This document shows positions 11,750-22,100 of a DNA stretch of 64,000 bases, piece after piece. Both the position numbers and the translations under genes were made by a program. Source of the DNA: Stomoxys calcitrans (taxonomy: Eukaryota > Arthropoda > Insecta > Diptera > Muscidae); contig NC_081556.1 of assembly GCF_963082655.1 (NCBI RefSeq), forward strand, positions 1,674,001-1,738,000. Direction: 5' to 3'. Position 1 is the stretch's first letter. Each line of letters opens with the position of its first letter. The notes under the pieces were generated by a model. It worked only from the letters and a program-made list of their open reading frames with translations, was not told the DNA's origin and ran no database searches.

Positions 11750-12261
11750 TATGTGCCTACCTGTAAGAACATGAAAATAATGTTTCGGAGAAACTCTTTA
11801 TTGCTAAATTAAATATTCATTTGCCGACCAGCACAGTTTTGTGGAGAAAAACGTATTAAAAGGCACCGCATATAAAACGTCCCCACGCATCATGAATGCA
11901 GAAAGCAATTTCTTCTTATTTATAACAACACGAGTATTTTGGTCACTGAAAAACAATATAACAACTAAAGAGTGGAGTGGGGGAGGAGGTTGGAAATGGC
12001 GACAACATATTGCTACTGTTTTGGTTTTTTTGGGTTTTTCAACATGTCAATTTGGCAGAGGAAAGACAGAAAGATCCTTACCCAATCCTTGCCAAAACAT
12101 CATAAAAGCACTATAAGATGCAAACATTAAAAATCCTTCTACTGCTCTTTGTTGATGGTCTATATGTAGACCAGATCCAGCAGAATGGAAAGTAAGACAT
12201 TTTAGCCATCACTCAGGTACAACAAGCCCACAGTGAAATAAGATGTATTTGTATAGACAAT
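11750..12261. other. Non-coding spacer
   Basis: No gene was recognised. A 91-codon open frame here (11841-12116) has no family signature. Confidence 0.4.
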
Positions 12262-14010
12262 ACTAGCTGAACCGGGCCCGCTCCTCCGCTCCTTCTTTTA
12301 CTTTATATGGAACAAAAGTATCTTTAAAATAATTATTTTCGATAATTAAAGAGCATTTAGTGAAATACCATGCTATGAAAATAGTTGTTGTTGTAGCAGT
12401 GTGTTATACACTGAGACGGCAGCCCTTGCCGATAAAGGAATCCATCGGGTTAAACCGGTATATGTATATCGGTTGACTAAAAGTATAACAATATCTGACA
12501 ACCATATGATCTTTATTGGTCTGTGAATTCGCTCGGCAGTTTTAAAGTCATCTAAATTTGGATGTTTAATGTACTCCATTCTTAGGACTTTATTTGAGAC
12601 CGATATTCTCATGTGGATTTTGGCAGTGGGAGCCCCATATTTTCATAATCGGTAAATACGCTTGTCCGATTTAGGGGTGTTTTCGTGGTTGAGGTGGTTC
12701 CCCAGACTCTTGGCCCTGAAAAAAATGTCAGCATCGTGCTCTTCTCTCAAATACCATTTTTTGAATATTGCCCATATTGCCATTGGTTTCAGGGGTGTTT
12801 ATAGGATGAGGAGTCCCCCAAACACTTGGCCCCTAAATTGATTATAAGATTCGTTTTCTTATCTAAAATAGCTTGCATTTGAGCTCCACATTGTCATGGT
12901 CGGTAAATAAGCCCGATTAAGTGGTGTTTTGGGAAATGGGGTGGTTCCCCAAACACTTAGCCCTGAAAATATATTAGCATTGTGCTCTATTCTCATATAT
13001 CTGTATATCATTTATTTGAACACCATATTGCCATTGGCCTCGAAATTGGATATCAAATTGGTTTTCTAATCTCAAATACTTTTCATTTAAACCCCTTATT
13101 GCAAAAGTCAGAAAATATGTCCGTTTTGGGGCAGGGGTCCTAAAAGCTATCAATATCGGGCTCCACTGTCTTGAAGACTCGAATTGTCTTAGTGACCAAA
13201 TACGTCCTATTTAAGAGTTGTTATAGTGGTGGGAAGTCCTCTGAACAGTTGGTCCCCAATGTTGATATCAGATTCGTGCTCTACTCCCATTTATGCCCCA
13301 TATTTCCATAGTCAGCAAACATAACCGGATTGGGGGGTGCTTTGGGGATGGGGCGGCCACTCAATGACTTAGGGTTGAAAGTATATATCAGATTCGTGTT
13401 CTACTCTAAAATACCTCCCATTTGAGCCCCATATTGCAATGGTCAGCAAATACTTCCTATATGGGTGGTGTGACCCCACAGACACTTTTTCCCGAATATT
13501 CATATCAGATTCCTGCTTTGCGTCCAAAGACCATTCATTTGAGCACCATATTACTATGGCCGTAAATTTGTACTCCTTGGGGGATGTTTTTGGGGTGAGG
13601 CGGCCCACCAAACAATTGGTCCCTCATTTGGATATCAGATTCGTATTCTACTCGCTAATACCTTTCATTCGAGTCCCATATTGTCGTGCCTGGTCTATGA
13701 ATATATTTGGTGGGTTTTGGGGTGGGACGGCCCCCCTAGGTACCCCATCCGAAATTCTGATACCAAATTTTTGTTTTTAGGTTACTACAATATAAGAGAG
13801 CACACAAAATTTCGCTTAAACCGCACAACCCATCACCGAGATCTGGCGTTTCTGAAAATTAGAGTAAGGGGAGGGGCCGCCCCATCTTCAGATATCAAAA
13901 ATTGTAGTATCCTATTTTCACCATGGAATCATTACGCCATCTATGAAAATTTCAATAAAATCGGTTCAGCCGTTTTTAAGTCTATAAGAAAAACACAAAC
14001 AAATAAACCG
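12262..14010. repeat. Interspersed element with about nine degenerate tandem units of 120-130 bp
   Basis: Starts with GCTGAACCGGGCCCGCTCC and ends with AAAATCGGTTCAGCCGTTTT followed by AAACACAAACAAATAAACCG. Both end motifs are ones I associate with a common arthropod interspersed repeat. Between them a unit recurs about every 120-130 bp: a GGGGTGG-TTCCCCA-CACTTGGCCC block, then ATATCAGATTCGTGCTCTAC, then CATTTGAGCCCCATATTG. No coding potential. The element class is unknown to me. Another repeat is inserted at 12376-12480. Confidence 0.6.
12376..12480 (+). repeat. Short fly repeat beginning TTGTTGTTGTAGCAG
   Basis: Shares the ordered blocks TTGTTGTTGTAGCAG, TACACTGAGACGGCAGCC, TTGCCGATAAAGGA and CATCGGGTTAAACCGGTA with 20869-20965 and 36102-36210. 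No internal promoter or reading frame is evident. Confidence 0.65.
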
Positions 14011-14408
14011 ATTGTTTGCATAATTTTTTTTTTGAAATTTTATGGCTGTGGAGTATATTGTGGATTGCAATGAACTTTGATTGTATTGTCAGAAGATAAG
14101 CCCATAAAATAAAAACTAGTAAAAAAGTGGTAAATTTTTGTCAATTTTTGTCATTCAGTTAATAATCGACCGATTAGATTGTTTTGTTAATTTAAGTTTA
14201 AATTTGCCTGTGTCATAAATATGACTGAGACTGTGTTATAAATGCAACTTTTTTATGGGCCTTATAGATGATAAAATGAAAATAATTTTGGAAGGAAATT
14301 GAAAAACTAAATAAATATTCATAACTTCGTTAAACTTCTCAACCGATCCATATCAAATGAAAGTAGTAGGCATGTATACAATATTTCAAGTGATGCCTTA
14401 CATCATTA
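14011..14408. other. Non-coding spacer
   Basis: AT-rich, with no gene or recognised repeat. Confidence 0.4.
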
Positions 14409-14572
14409 CTGCAAAATGGCAAATTGGCCCATCAACATTCCGTTAAGGAGCAGGGTCAAACTTCTAAAAATTAAAGTGAGTGCTGTTCAATTCAAGTTTA
14501 AACTCAATAATAAGGGACCTCCTCTTTATAAACTAGTCCGAATGACATGCGACACCTCTTTGAGAAGAAGCT
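14409..14572 (-). mobile_element. SINE tail fragment, minus strand
   Basis: Reverse-complement match to the 3' half of the SINE at 14715-15010: CCCATCAACATTCC, GGAGCAGGGTCAAACTTCT, AAGTTTAAACTCAATAATAAG and GACACCTCTTTGAGAAGA. It lacks the tRNA-like head. Confidence 0.6.
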
Positions 14573-14714
14573 AATACATATAGAGCAAAGCTTCGGAAAA
14601 GTATTGGAACCAGATTTGCTTGACTGCTTAATAGAAACAATCAAAAATGAGTATTCACTCTTAGAATAAGTATGCAGCCGTGACGTCAAAATAATGATAA
14701 ATATTGTTCAATAT

Positions 14715-15010
14715 TTGGAGACCACCGTAGCGCAGAGGTTAGCATGTCCGCATATGACGCTGAACGCCTGGGTTCGAATCCTGGCGAGACCATCAGAAAA
14801 AATGTCAGCGGTGGTTTTCCTCTCCTAATGCTGGCAAAATATGTGAGGTACTATGCCATGTAAAACTTCTCTTCAAAGAGATGTCGCACTGCGGCACGCC
14901 GTTCGGACTCGGCATTGAGCTTAAACTTGAATCGGACTGCACTCATTGATATGTGAGAAGTTTGCCCCTGTTCCTTAGTGGGATGTTCATGGGCAAAATA
15001 TGCATTTGCG
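14715..15010 (+). mobile_element. tRNA-derived SINE, best-preserved copy with target-site duplication
   Basis: A 296-bp insertion flanked by a perfect 11-bp duplication TTGTTCAATAT (14704-14714 and 15011-15021). The head is tRNA-like, with an A-box region TAGCGCAGAGGTTAGCATG and a perfect B box GGTTCGAATCC, the internal pol III promoter. The body has conserved blocks: CTCCTAATGCTGGCAA, GAGGTACTATGCCATGTAAA, CACTGCGGCACGCCGTTCGG and TGAATCGGACTGCACTCATT. The 3' end reads TGTTCATGGGCAAAATATGC, with no poly-A. It is the reference copy for the other SINE entries here. Confidence 0.9.
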
Positions 15011-15241
15011 TTGTTCAATATACAAACCAATTTCTTCTTATTTCAATGTACACATCTATTTAACAGATGTGGCTTTTTATAACCTTTACCCAGTGAATTA
15101 TGTTTTGTTGATTGTTTTGTGAGTTAATTAAATATTGAATACCCACTTACATTTGATTTTTATTAGTACTTTTTAAACTTAAATCATCCAATTTTTAGGA
15201 CGACAAAGTTCATAATAAAACAAGAAACCGATTACACTTAC

Positions 15242-15854
15242 CATGTATTAGCAGCTCAGGATTATGATTCATCTCATATAGGCGTATGGCTTCATCCAAT
15301 TCCATTTGAGTGGATATTGTACACGGATCATGTTCCTCATCAACCCATTTAATTGTAAAAGGCTTAAATATATCATAAATAGAAGAGCACAACATTTTTG
15401 GTAAACCTTTCTAAAAATGATGAGATAATGGCCCTTATTATGTATGTCGAATTTGAATTTTCGACCACGACTGCCGAAAATTCGCGTTTTTATTTTGTCA
15501 GTATTATGAACAAAATCGAGGTGATTGCTTTCTTGACAGATGAGCTTCTTGCAAGCATCATATATTCCAAAAACCAAACAACTCGATTTTGCACATAATG
15601 CCAATGATATATTAACTTTAATTTCCAGCAGTCGAAGTCGAAAATTCGACTACGACATACATAATAAGGGTGAATATTTCGCTACATACTTGATCCATTG
15701 AAAAACGGCAGTTTTTACGTATTTCGAAACATAGTTCATCGTAAGTGATGTTCTCCTTAATGTAGCTGATCATGACCTCTCCGCTATAGGCAGTTTTAAC
15801 TTTAATTTCACTTCCAGCACCATCACCGCCATCTGGTAGAATTTGTGATGGCAT
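15242..15854 (-). CDS. aPKC: Atypical protein kinase C, PB1-domain exons (partial gene)
   Basis: Two minus-strand exons. The first (15690-15880; ATG at 15854) begins [20 protein letters not shown] and ends ...CRFSMDQ at donor CAA|GTATGT. The second (15242-15362) runs [18 protein letters not shown]...[12 protein letters not shown] and ends in phase 1 at CATG|GTAAGT. Together they form the PB1 domain of atypical PKC: a basic residue in EIKVK and an acidic OPCA segment ([12 protein letters not shown]...LDEA) that binds Par-6 and p62. Known role of the family: apical kinase of the Par complex in epithelial and neuroblast polarity. The C1 and kinase domains were not found, so they lie beyond the left edge or in exons I missed. 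The first exon has an acceptor TTCCGTTGCAG at 15881, so there are upstream 5' UTR exons. The intron between the two is 327 bp. Confidence 0.9.
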
Positions 15855-15908
15855 TTTTGACCAAATCGATAATTTCGTCTCTGCAACGGAAAATGAAAAT
15901 ATATACAT

Positions 15909-16118
15909 GGCCTTATTCACAAAACTTAATGCAGCTTTGAAATAGGTTTATTTGACCGTTCTTTACAGGTAATCTGATTTTTGTATTATAAAAACTTGAA
16001 AATTTCCCAATCTATCAATGTAAAGCCAGGGTGGGCGATGTTTGATTAACAAAAAAAAAATGAATGAATCTCTCAAATAAACCTATTTCAAGCCTACATT
16101 AAGTTTTGTGAATGCCGG
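15909..16118. mobile_element. MITE-like element with about 45-bp inverted repeats
   Basis: The left arm 15909-15957 (GGCCTTATTCACAAAACTTA, then GAAATAGGTTTATTTGA) is the reverse complement of 16072-16118 with few mismatches. The two enclose a loop of about 115 bp. It sits 29 bp upstream of the first aPKC PB1 exon, inside its intron. No coding sequence. Confidence 0.7.
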
Positions 16119-16436
16119 TGAAAAAGTTATGTACTAATTACAACTAACAAGTTTTTAAAGTCGATTCTAATATGACATGGGAAGACACAGTTTAGAATCT
16201 CATACAAAATACGTTTTTTTTCTTTGGAAAGACCATTAGGTCTTCTTAAAAAATATTTGGTTTAGATTTAGTTTTGTGAATACCGGTGGTAAAGTTATGT
16301 ACTAATAATTATAACTAACAAGTTTTTAAAAGCAAACTTGAGTCAATTCTAATATGAAATGCGAAGCCAAAGTTAAGAATCTCATAAAAAATAAATATTT
16401 TTTTGGAAAACCTATTAGGTCTTCTTAAAAAAGAAT
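16101..16436. repeat. Two tandem copies of a unit of about 165 bp
   Basis: The copies at about 16101-16258 and 16269-16436 share AAGTTTTGTGAATGCCGGTG (first copy) against AGTTTTGTGAATACCGGTGG (second). They also share AAAGTTATGTACTAAT, ACTAACAAGTTTTTAAA, TCTAATATGA and CATTAGGTCTTCTTAAAAAA-type blocks. The first copy overlaps the right arm of the adjacent MITE. Confidence 0.65.
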
Positions 16437-17937
16437 AAAAATTATAATGGAGAGTTGTAGCACATTAATTAGCGGAAGAGCTAGTTTGATGATACCTATC
16501 TTACCTAACTAAGGCGGTTATTATAGTTAGGCAAGACTTTAGCTTTTGCTGTTCAACGATTTCTGCATTCTCTTAATAAAATAGCATTTTTACTACATGC
16601 TTAACAAACTTTCTAATAAAATCAATGACATTGGCAACTCTAGCACAGCATCCTCCCTAGTTAGTGTTTTGGGCAAAGGAAATCCATTCAACAGGTGTTG
16701 TAATGCAGGAATAATAGAGGCAACCTTTAATTATTGTATTAATCACATGCTATTAAGTTCTTTTGCAACCTCATTCAAAATAAAATAATTTCTCCAAGAT
16801 AGCTTATGTTGTACAGAGATAGCCTCGATATAGCAACAATGTCGCAACAAATTAGTCATGTAAAAGTAAATAACCTTTTCGTTTGCTTTTCCACAGATCC
16901 AGGTGACAAATTTGATTCATACTTACAATTTAGTTCAGAGTACGTTTCCTTTTCTATTATTAATAGTTTGTACTAACTTTCTACATTCATTAGTGCAACA
17001 ATTGTCCACGGAAATTAGTATGGTGGCTATAAGCTTTGGAGAGCCAGAAAATCAATATTTTCCAGCCCAATAAATAGTTCCCCGGAAGTTTCCTTTGCTT
17101 GAGAGGTCTTTTAAAATACCTGACTTTAAAACAAATATATATGGAAACAATAAAAAAACTAAAACATAAGAATAAAAGGCTTTTAGGCTTTCGGGTTTTG
17201 TTAATTTTGTTCACCAGAGTACGGAGTCGAGCCTATTCGTCGGCGACGTTGGCTTTTGGGTTTTGTCAACTATTTAGTGTCGCCTTATTTCTAATCGAAA
17301 GGTTTTGATATTCTCACTACCGATAAAAGATATCGATATACATTTGTAAATAATTAGTAGCTTTCGGGACGCCAATTCGTAGGTGTTCTGAATATTAAGG
17401 TGGACTTAAATACCTCGCGCAGCACTAATGCGTATTTATGCATGCATTTAAAAAAAAATAAAATAGGTTGGTTTGTGTTGTTTGATTTAACCTGAGTATT
17501 CTGTTTAGCTAAAAATAGGCGGAAAAGTAGTACTCTGTTTATAGTGAGGAAAATGGCAAAAAAACTATTAGAGTGGCAACACTTGAAACTATTACCGTTA
17601 TCATTTTTGTTTATTTTATTGGTTTCTGTGGTTCGTTTTTCATTATATATTTGAGAAAAAATATATAAAATAGAGAAAACAATAAGTGCAGATAAGGAAA
17701 TGTGTTTTCATTATTATATGGGGTTTGACAGCATTCCGCTTGAAAAGCTGAACAGAATACTCAGCTTATTGTAGAAATCCTCAAAAAATCGTTTTTTGCA
17801 ATAAAATAAGACTCTCGCATCATGTGTTTTACCACCAGCATTAGTTTGGTAACTGGTATTGCTTGCGTTGTTTTACCACAAAAAGTAAAAGTGGAAGAGC
17901 CATATTTCACGGTGGAAACTGAACTTAACACCCACCT
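16437..17937. other. Intergenic region between aPKC and caskin
   Basis: No gene recognised. It contains a perfect TATCGATA at 17331-17338, the core of the DRE element bound by DREF in fly promoters, and poly-A/T tracts. It is a plausible place for the 5' end of aPKC (minus), but no transcription start can be fixed from sequence alone. Confidence 0.4.
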
Positions 17938-18470
17938 TATGGCTGGTACTATATTTGTTTTTCGCCATGGCAAAACAATTAAAGTTGGTCTCCTTTGTAC
18001 AACAACCACAAATCATATGGTGCAAACCGTGTATGTATACGTGTGCGTACATGAGCGGAGAACATGCGAGAAAGAAGAAAACAAAGCGAATGCAAACAAA
18101 TATCTGTCATCTTAAAACCGTTAAACCCAGCCGGCTGTTAACGCCATGGTTTTTCGCGACATTTTTTTGTGATTACTTTTTTATATAATAGGTTTTGAAG
18201 CAAAAAAGCTTGCTGATTTCATTCATTAGGTCATTCCCCCTTTTTGGCTTGTACTATGTTCTTTTTTCGTGACATTTTTTCGTGATTACTTTTCTTAAAT
18301 AATAGAATTTGGAGGAAAAAAACTTTCTGATTTCATTCAATAGGACATTCCCTCATTACTTAAAAAAAAAAATTCATAAAAGTATAATATTTTCATTGAG
18401 ATTTTTGTAGTGTGAAAAAATGTGTTTCCACCTTTGAAAAACAAATATAGTACCAGCCTTTAATAGAAAA
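17938..18470. mobile_element. MITE-type element(s) with TIR GGCTGGTACTATATTTG
   Basis: The left end at 17941 (GGCTGGTACTATATTTGTTT) is mirrored at 18435-18463 as its reverse complement. An internal copy (GGCTTGTACTATGTTCTTTT) is at 18247. Inside, two copies of a unit with TTTTCGTGACATTTTTT-CGTGATTACTTTTC and CTGATTTCATTCA-TAGG indicate a tandem or nested arrangement. A shorter relative is at 39818-40050. Confidence 0.6.
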
Positions 18471-19101
18471 AGTAATCTGTTTATCGATATTTTTAAGTAA
18501 CTTATTTTTCCTCTAATGTGAACAGCCTAAGACATTTTTCAAACTGATACGTATCGTTACGTCGCTTTACGACACGCATTGATTGAATTTCCTTTTCTGA
18601 AACCTTCCTTTTGTTCAGTGTTCATTATTCGGACGTGTAAAGTGTTTTTGTTTTATGTGTTTCAATTAAAAGGAGTTTCAAATCAAATTGTTGTTTATTT
18701 TGTGTTAATATATATTTGTGACTGCAAATATTTAAGTGTCATAAAGTGAAAAAAACGCTTGCTATAATATTTTATGTATAACAAACCAAATTCACGGAAT
18801 CTTCCCAATGCTGTGCATGTGTTTGTGTTCGACTTATAAAGATTAGCTTGTTTTTTTTGTCGTGTCTTATTACTTTCTTAACACAACGACAGTATCCGCA
18901 TACATACAAATAAGTTGTTGTTTATTATTTGTGTTATTATAACCTTAACTAAACAATGGGTTCGATCCAATGATAATCGAATCTGTGTATGCATGCATGA
19001 ACTCATAAAAAGAAAAAACAAGTGTGAGTTTATATTAAAGAATTCATAAACAATTGAACAACTTCGCGTTCAACTTGGCAACTCTGTTGTGTTGCTAATG
19101 A
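18471..19101 (+). promoter_or_regulatory. Probable 5' region and untranslated leader of caskin
   Basis: AT-rich, with no long ORF. It contains an initiator-like TTCAGTG at 18615 and ends in a candidate first coding exon with a strong donor CAG|GTAAGT at 19141. A TGA lies immediately in frame before the ATG at 19102. The transcription start itself is not determinable here; the assignment rests on the downstream splice signal. Confidence 0.35.
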
Positions 19102-22100
19102 ATGGGGACTGTAAAGTATATGTCAATGTATAAAATACAGGTAAGTGGTTGCCTTGTGTTAATACTCCCCCTTCCCCCTAAAAATTTAGTTATGGCTTTG
19201 TTTACCATTATTGATCTTGTGATTTAATCATAGAAGTATTTGATTCAGATTCTTTTTTCCAAGTACATTGTTCTACGTATGACTTTCTGGAAAATGAAAA
19301 ATTTTAAATAATTTCCATTATATAGTTTAAAGTGAATATTACCATGCTGTATATCGGGTAAATGTTACCACTATTGTATGCAAATTGCCGTGAACATTCC
19401 GTAAGGAACAAGGGCAAACTTCTCACATGTCAATAAGTGCTGTCAGATTTAAGTTTAAGCTCAATGATAAGGGGTTTCCTTTTTATAGACGAGTCCGAAC
19501 GGAGTGTCACAGAGCGACATCACTTTGGGGAGAAATTTTTACATGGCAAAGTACCGCACAAATGTCGTCAGCATTAGGAGGGGATAACCACCGTTAAATT
19601 TTTTTCTGATGGATTCGAACTCAGGCGTTCAGCGCCAAAGGCGGACCTAACCTCTGCGATACGGTGACCTAAAGTTGTGTTGTAAAAAGGGAGGCGAACA
19701 AATTCTTCGAAATTATGATCACATATCTACCTCAGACTTTCGTAATGCTTCTAGGTATTTAATATTGGGATTGTCACAGAAGATAGCAACTTTTGTATGG
19801 ACCAATCACCATAAATATCACATTTTTTAAAATTTATTATACGAGAAATAGGTAGAGAGCCGGACCATGTATAAAAGAGAAAATTGATGGTTAAAATTCT
19901 AGATGCACAATACAAGTATTTTTATAAAATTTTGGCTGGAGAGCTCTTGATTCTTTCCAAACATAGTCACTATAAAAATTCCGCACTCCTACTATGTAAC
20001 GACCTAAACAAGTACCATCGTTATTTAATATATTTGCGAAAGTTGCAATTGGAGTCAAAGAGATATCCTGTCAGCATTTCTCCCTCTTGTTTGAGACATA
20101 CATACGTATGTATGTAAGCCAATCCGGTTTAGTTGGGTACTCCCATTTTTGAATTTTCTCTTAAATGGTAATTGCACACAAGTAGTTGTAGTGTCACCGA
20201 ACTTAAAAACTATATACCTAGATATTCACATACATATGTATGCACATTCATTCGTACATCCATATGTAATATAAAGCAAACTATTTCGTATTGAGAGTTT
20301 ATGAATGTATGATGACCACTACAATATTAATGCCAAATGTCGCCCACATTGCGAAGAGATTAAATTTTATCGCTCTCGCGAAAGAAATCTGAAGATGAAG
20401 CAAAAAGTTGGCAACGACTGGCTTCAGCTAAGTTCAGTTTTTATGAAATTTCCATTCAATATTACACTTCCCTGTTCCTTCCTCTTCACCAATAACCGGT
20501 TTCCACCTTATGCACAATTGCCGGTTTAGTGGCAAAAAGCTCTCTCTTTTCACAGTACATAGTTTCAATAAATGTTGCCATCTCATTCTGTAAAAATAAT
20601 AATACTGGTACCTATATGGATGAAGTTTTAGAAAATCTTCATGTGATGAATTTTTTAATTAATATGTAGGTCTTGCTTCCATGACTAAACTACCCTAAAT
20701 GCAATAATTGTAAGGTTAAAATATTTTTTTTGTTTGTAGTGGGCGTTATCGTTGTGACCATTCTTAATCAATACCCATTTTTAATTTTGCCCTAGTCCTT
20801 CTTTGTTTACAGTTTTTATTCTTTGTAAAGACGTAGTGTTGTCCATTACGTTTCACGTTACGTTTCGTATTGTTGTTGTTGCTACAGTGTGTTGTACACT
20901 GAGTCGGCAGTCCTTGCCGATGAAGGACTTCATCGGGCAAATCTGGTACGTACAACGGGCTAAAAAGGTGTTGGCCCTTCAAAAAAAATTTCCTTTTGTG
21001 ACTCTTTTTTTTTCGAAACACCACTTTTTGGACCCATTTCAAAAATTCTCAACGGTAACCTTGTTTGTAATACAGTTTATTTCATGATTCAAAATCTTAA
21101 CGAACAAAAAGTGTACAAACCATAGAACTGCATAAGACCCAATATTTGCCACTAGCAAATGGTATAAACACGCTAATGCCGATACATATTATCATTCAGA
21201 TGCAGGATTTTTAGTGAAAAATATGGTAACATTGAAAAAAAAAACATCAATAGCTTACTGAGAACAATTCTCTTCCTATAATCACCAGTGTTTTTTCTAA
21301 TGTGGAGCTTTTTCACTCAGTGGTTTTGTGCGAGTTTGATTTGAAGTTGGTGGTGTTTTCAATCGCTCCTTTGCCGTCATCCGTCATCGTTTTGCTTGTC
21401 GGGAGTTGTATTTTATTTCTTCCATGGCTAAGTGCGGATTTCTTGTGGATGTGTGTGTGTGTTAAAAGTGGAAAAACGGCTCATACAAGTTTTTAAGGAA
21501 TACTAATGAAATGCACATATTAATATGAGAAACATATAAAAATGATATATGAATTGGCAAAATAGAAACAAAGAATGTGATAAGTAGCATAAGAAAGTAT
21601 TTTATACAGAAAAACGACGTTAATCCTTAGTGTGACGGTCTTTAATTACCGCTCCGAAAATGTGTGCAAGTGTGTATACGAGAAAAATGGTAATTTCAAA
21701 TTACATTTTGCCGAGTAAACCTCATTATTTTTTCTCAATTAAACTCATGTAATTTTCTATAGTATTTTTTTACTATGGGTTTTTTTTTCATTTTACAATT
21801 CCGAAGAAATTCATAAGCTATGGAAATACATTTTCATATTTGTTCGGTATCTAAGAGAGAAGGAGGAGTGTTTAAAGAGTGCGTACATTGTCGTTCTTGT
21901 TGTTTTTTATGTAGTGAATAGAGCAGAAAGAAAGGAGCGAAAGCGGTTAGAGATGGCACAAGTGCAGCAGAGTACATTACAATGCAGAGATTTTACAGTT
22001 TTGGTACAATTTATACGGTGATAGTTTATCGACACCAAAAGGTGCAAATTATCTGTGGGCAAGTCTATACAGATAATAAAATTTGTGGCAATGAAGTTTC

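Noticed and set aside
13439..14073. Overlapping plus-strand ORFs of 113 and 130 codons
   Set aside because: They lie in the tandem units of the 12262-14010 repeat and change frame between units.
14715..14790. tRNA gene (A and B boxes) in the SINE head
   Set aside because: It is the tRNA-like head of a repeated SINE with a TSD. The acceptor stem does not close properly and the same head recurs in several copies.
18615..18637. Inr (TTCAGTG) plus DPE (GGACGTG) core promoter
   Set aside because: The GGACGTG lies about 15 bases after the putative start instead of about 28, so it cannot act as a DPE for that Inr.
20098..20120. ACATACATAC/GTATGTATGT palindrome
   Set aside because: Simple ACAT/ATGT runs are common in fly DNA; no further structure.
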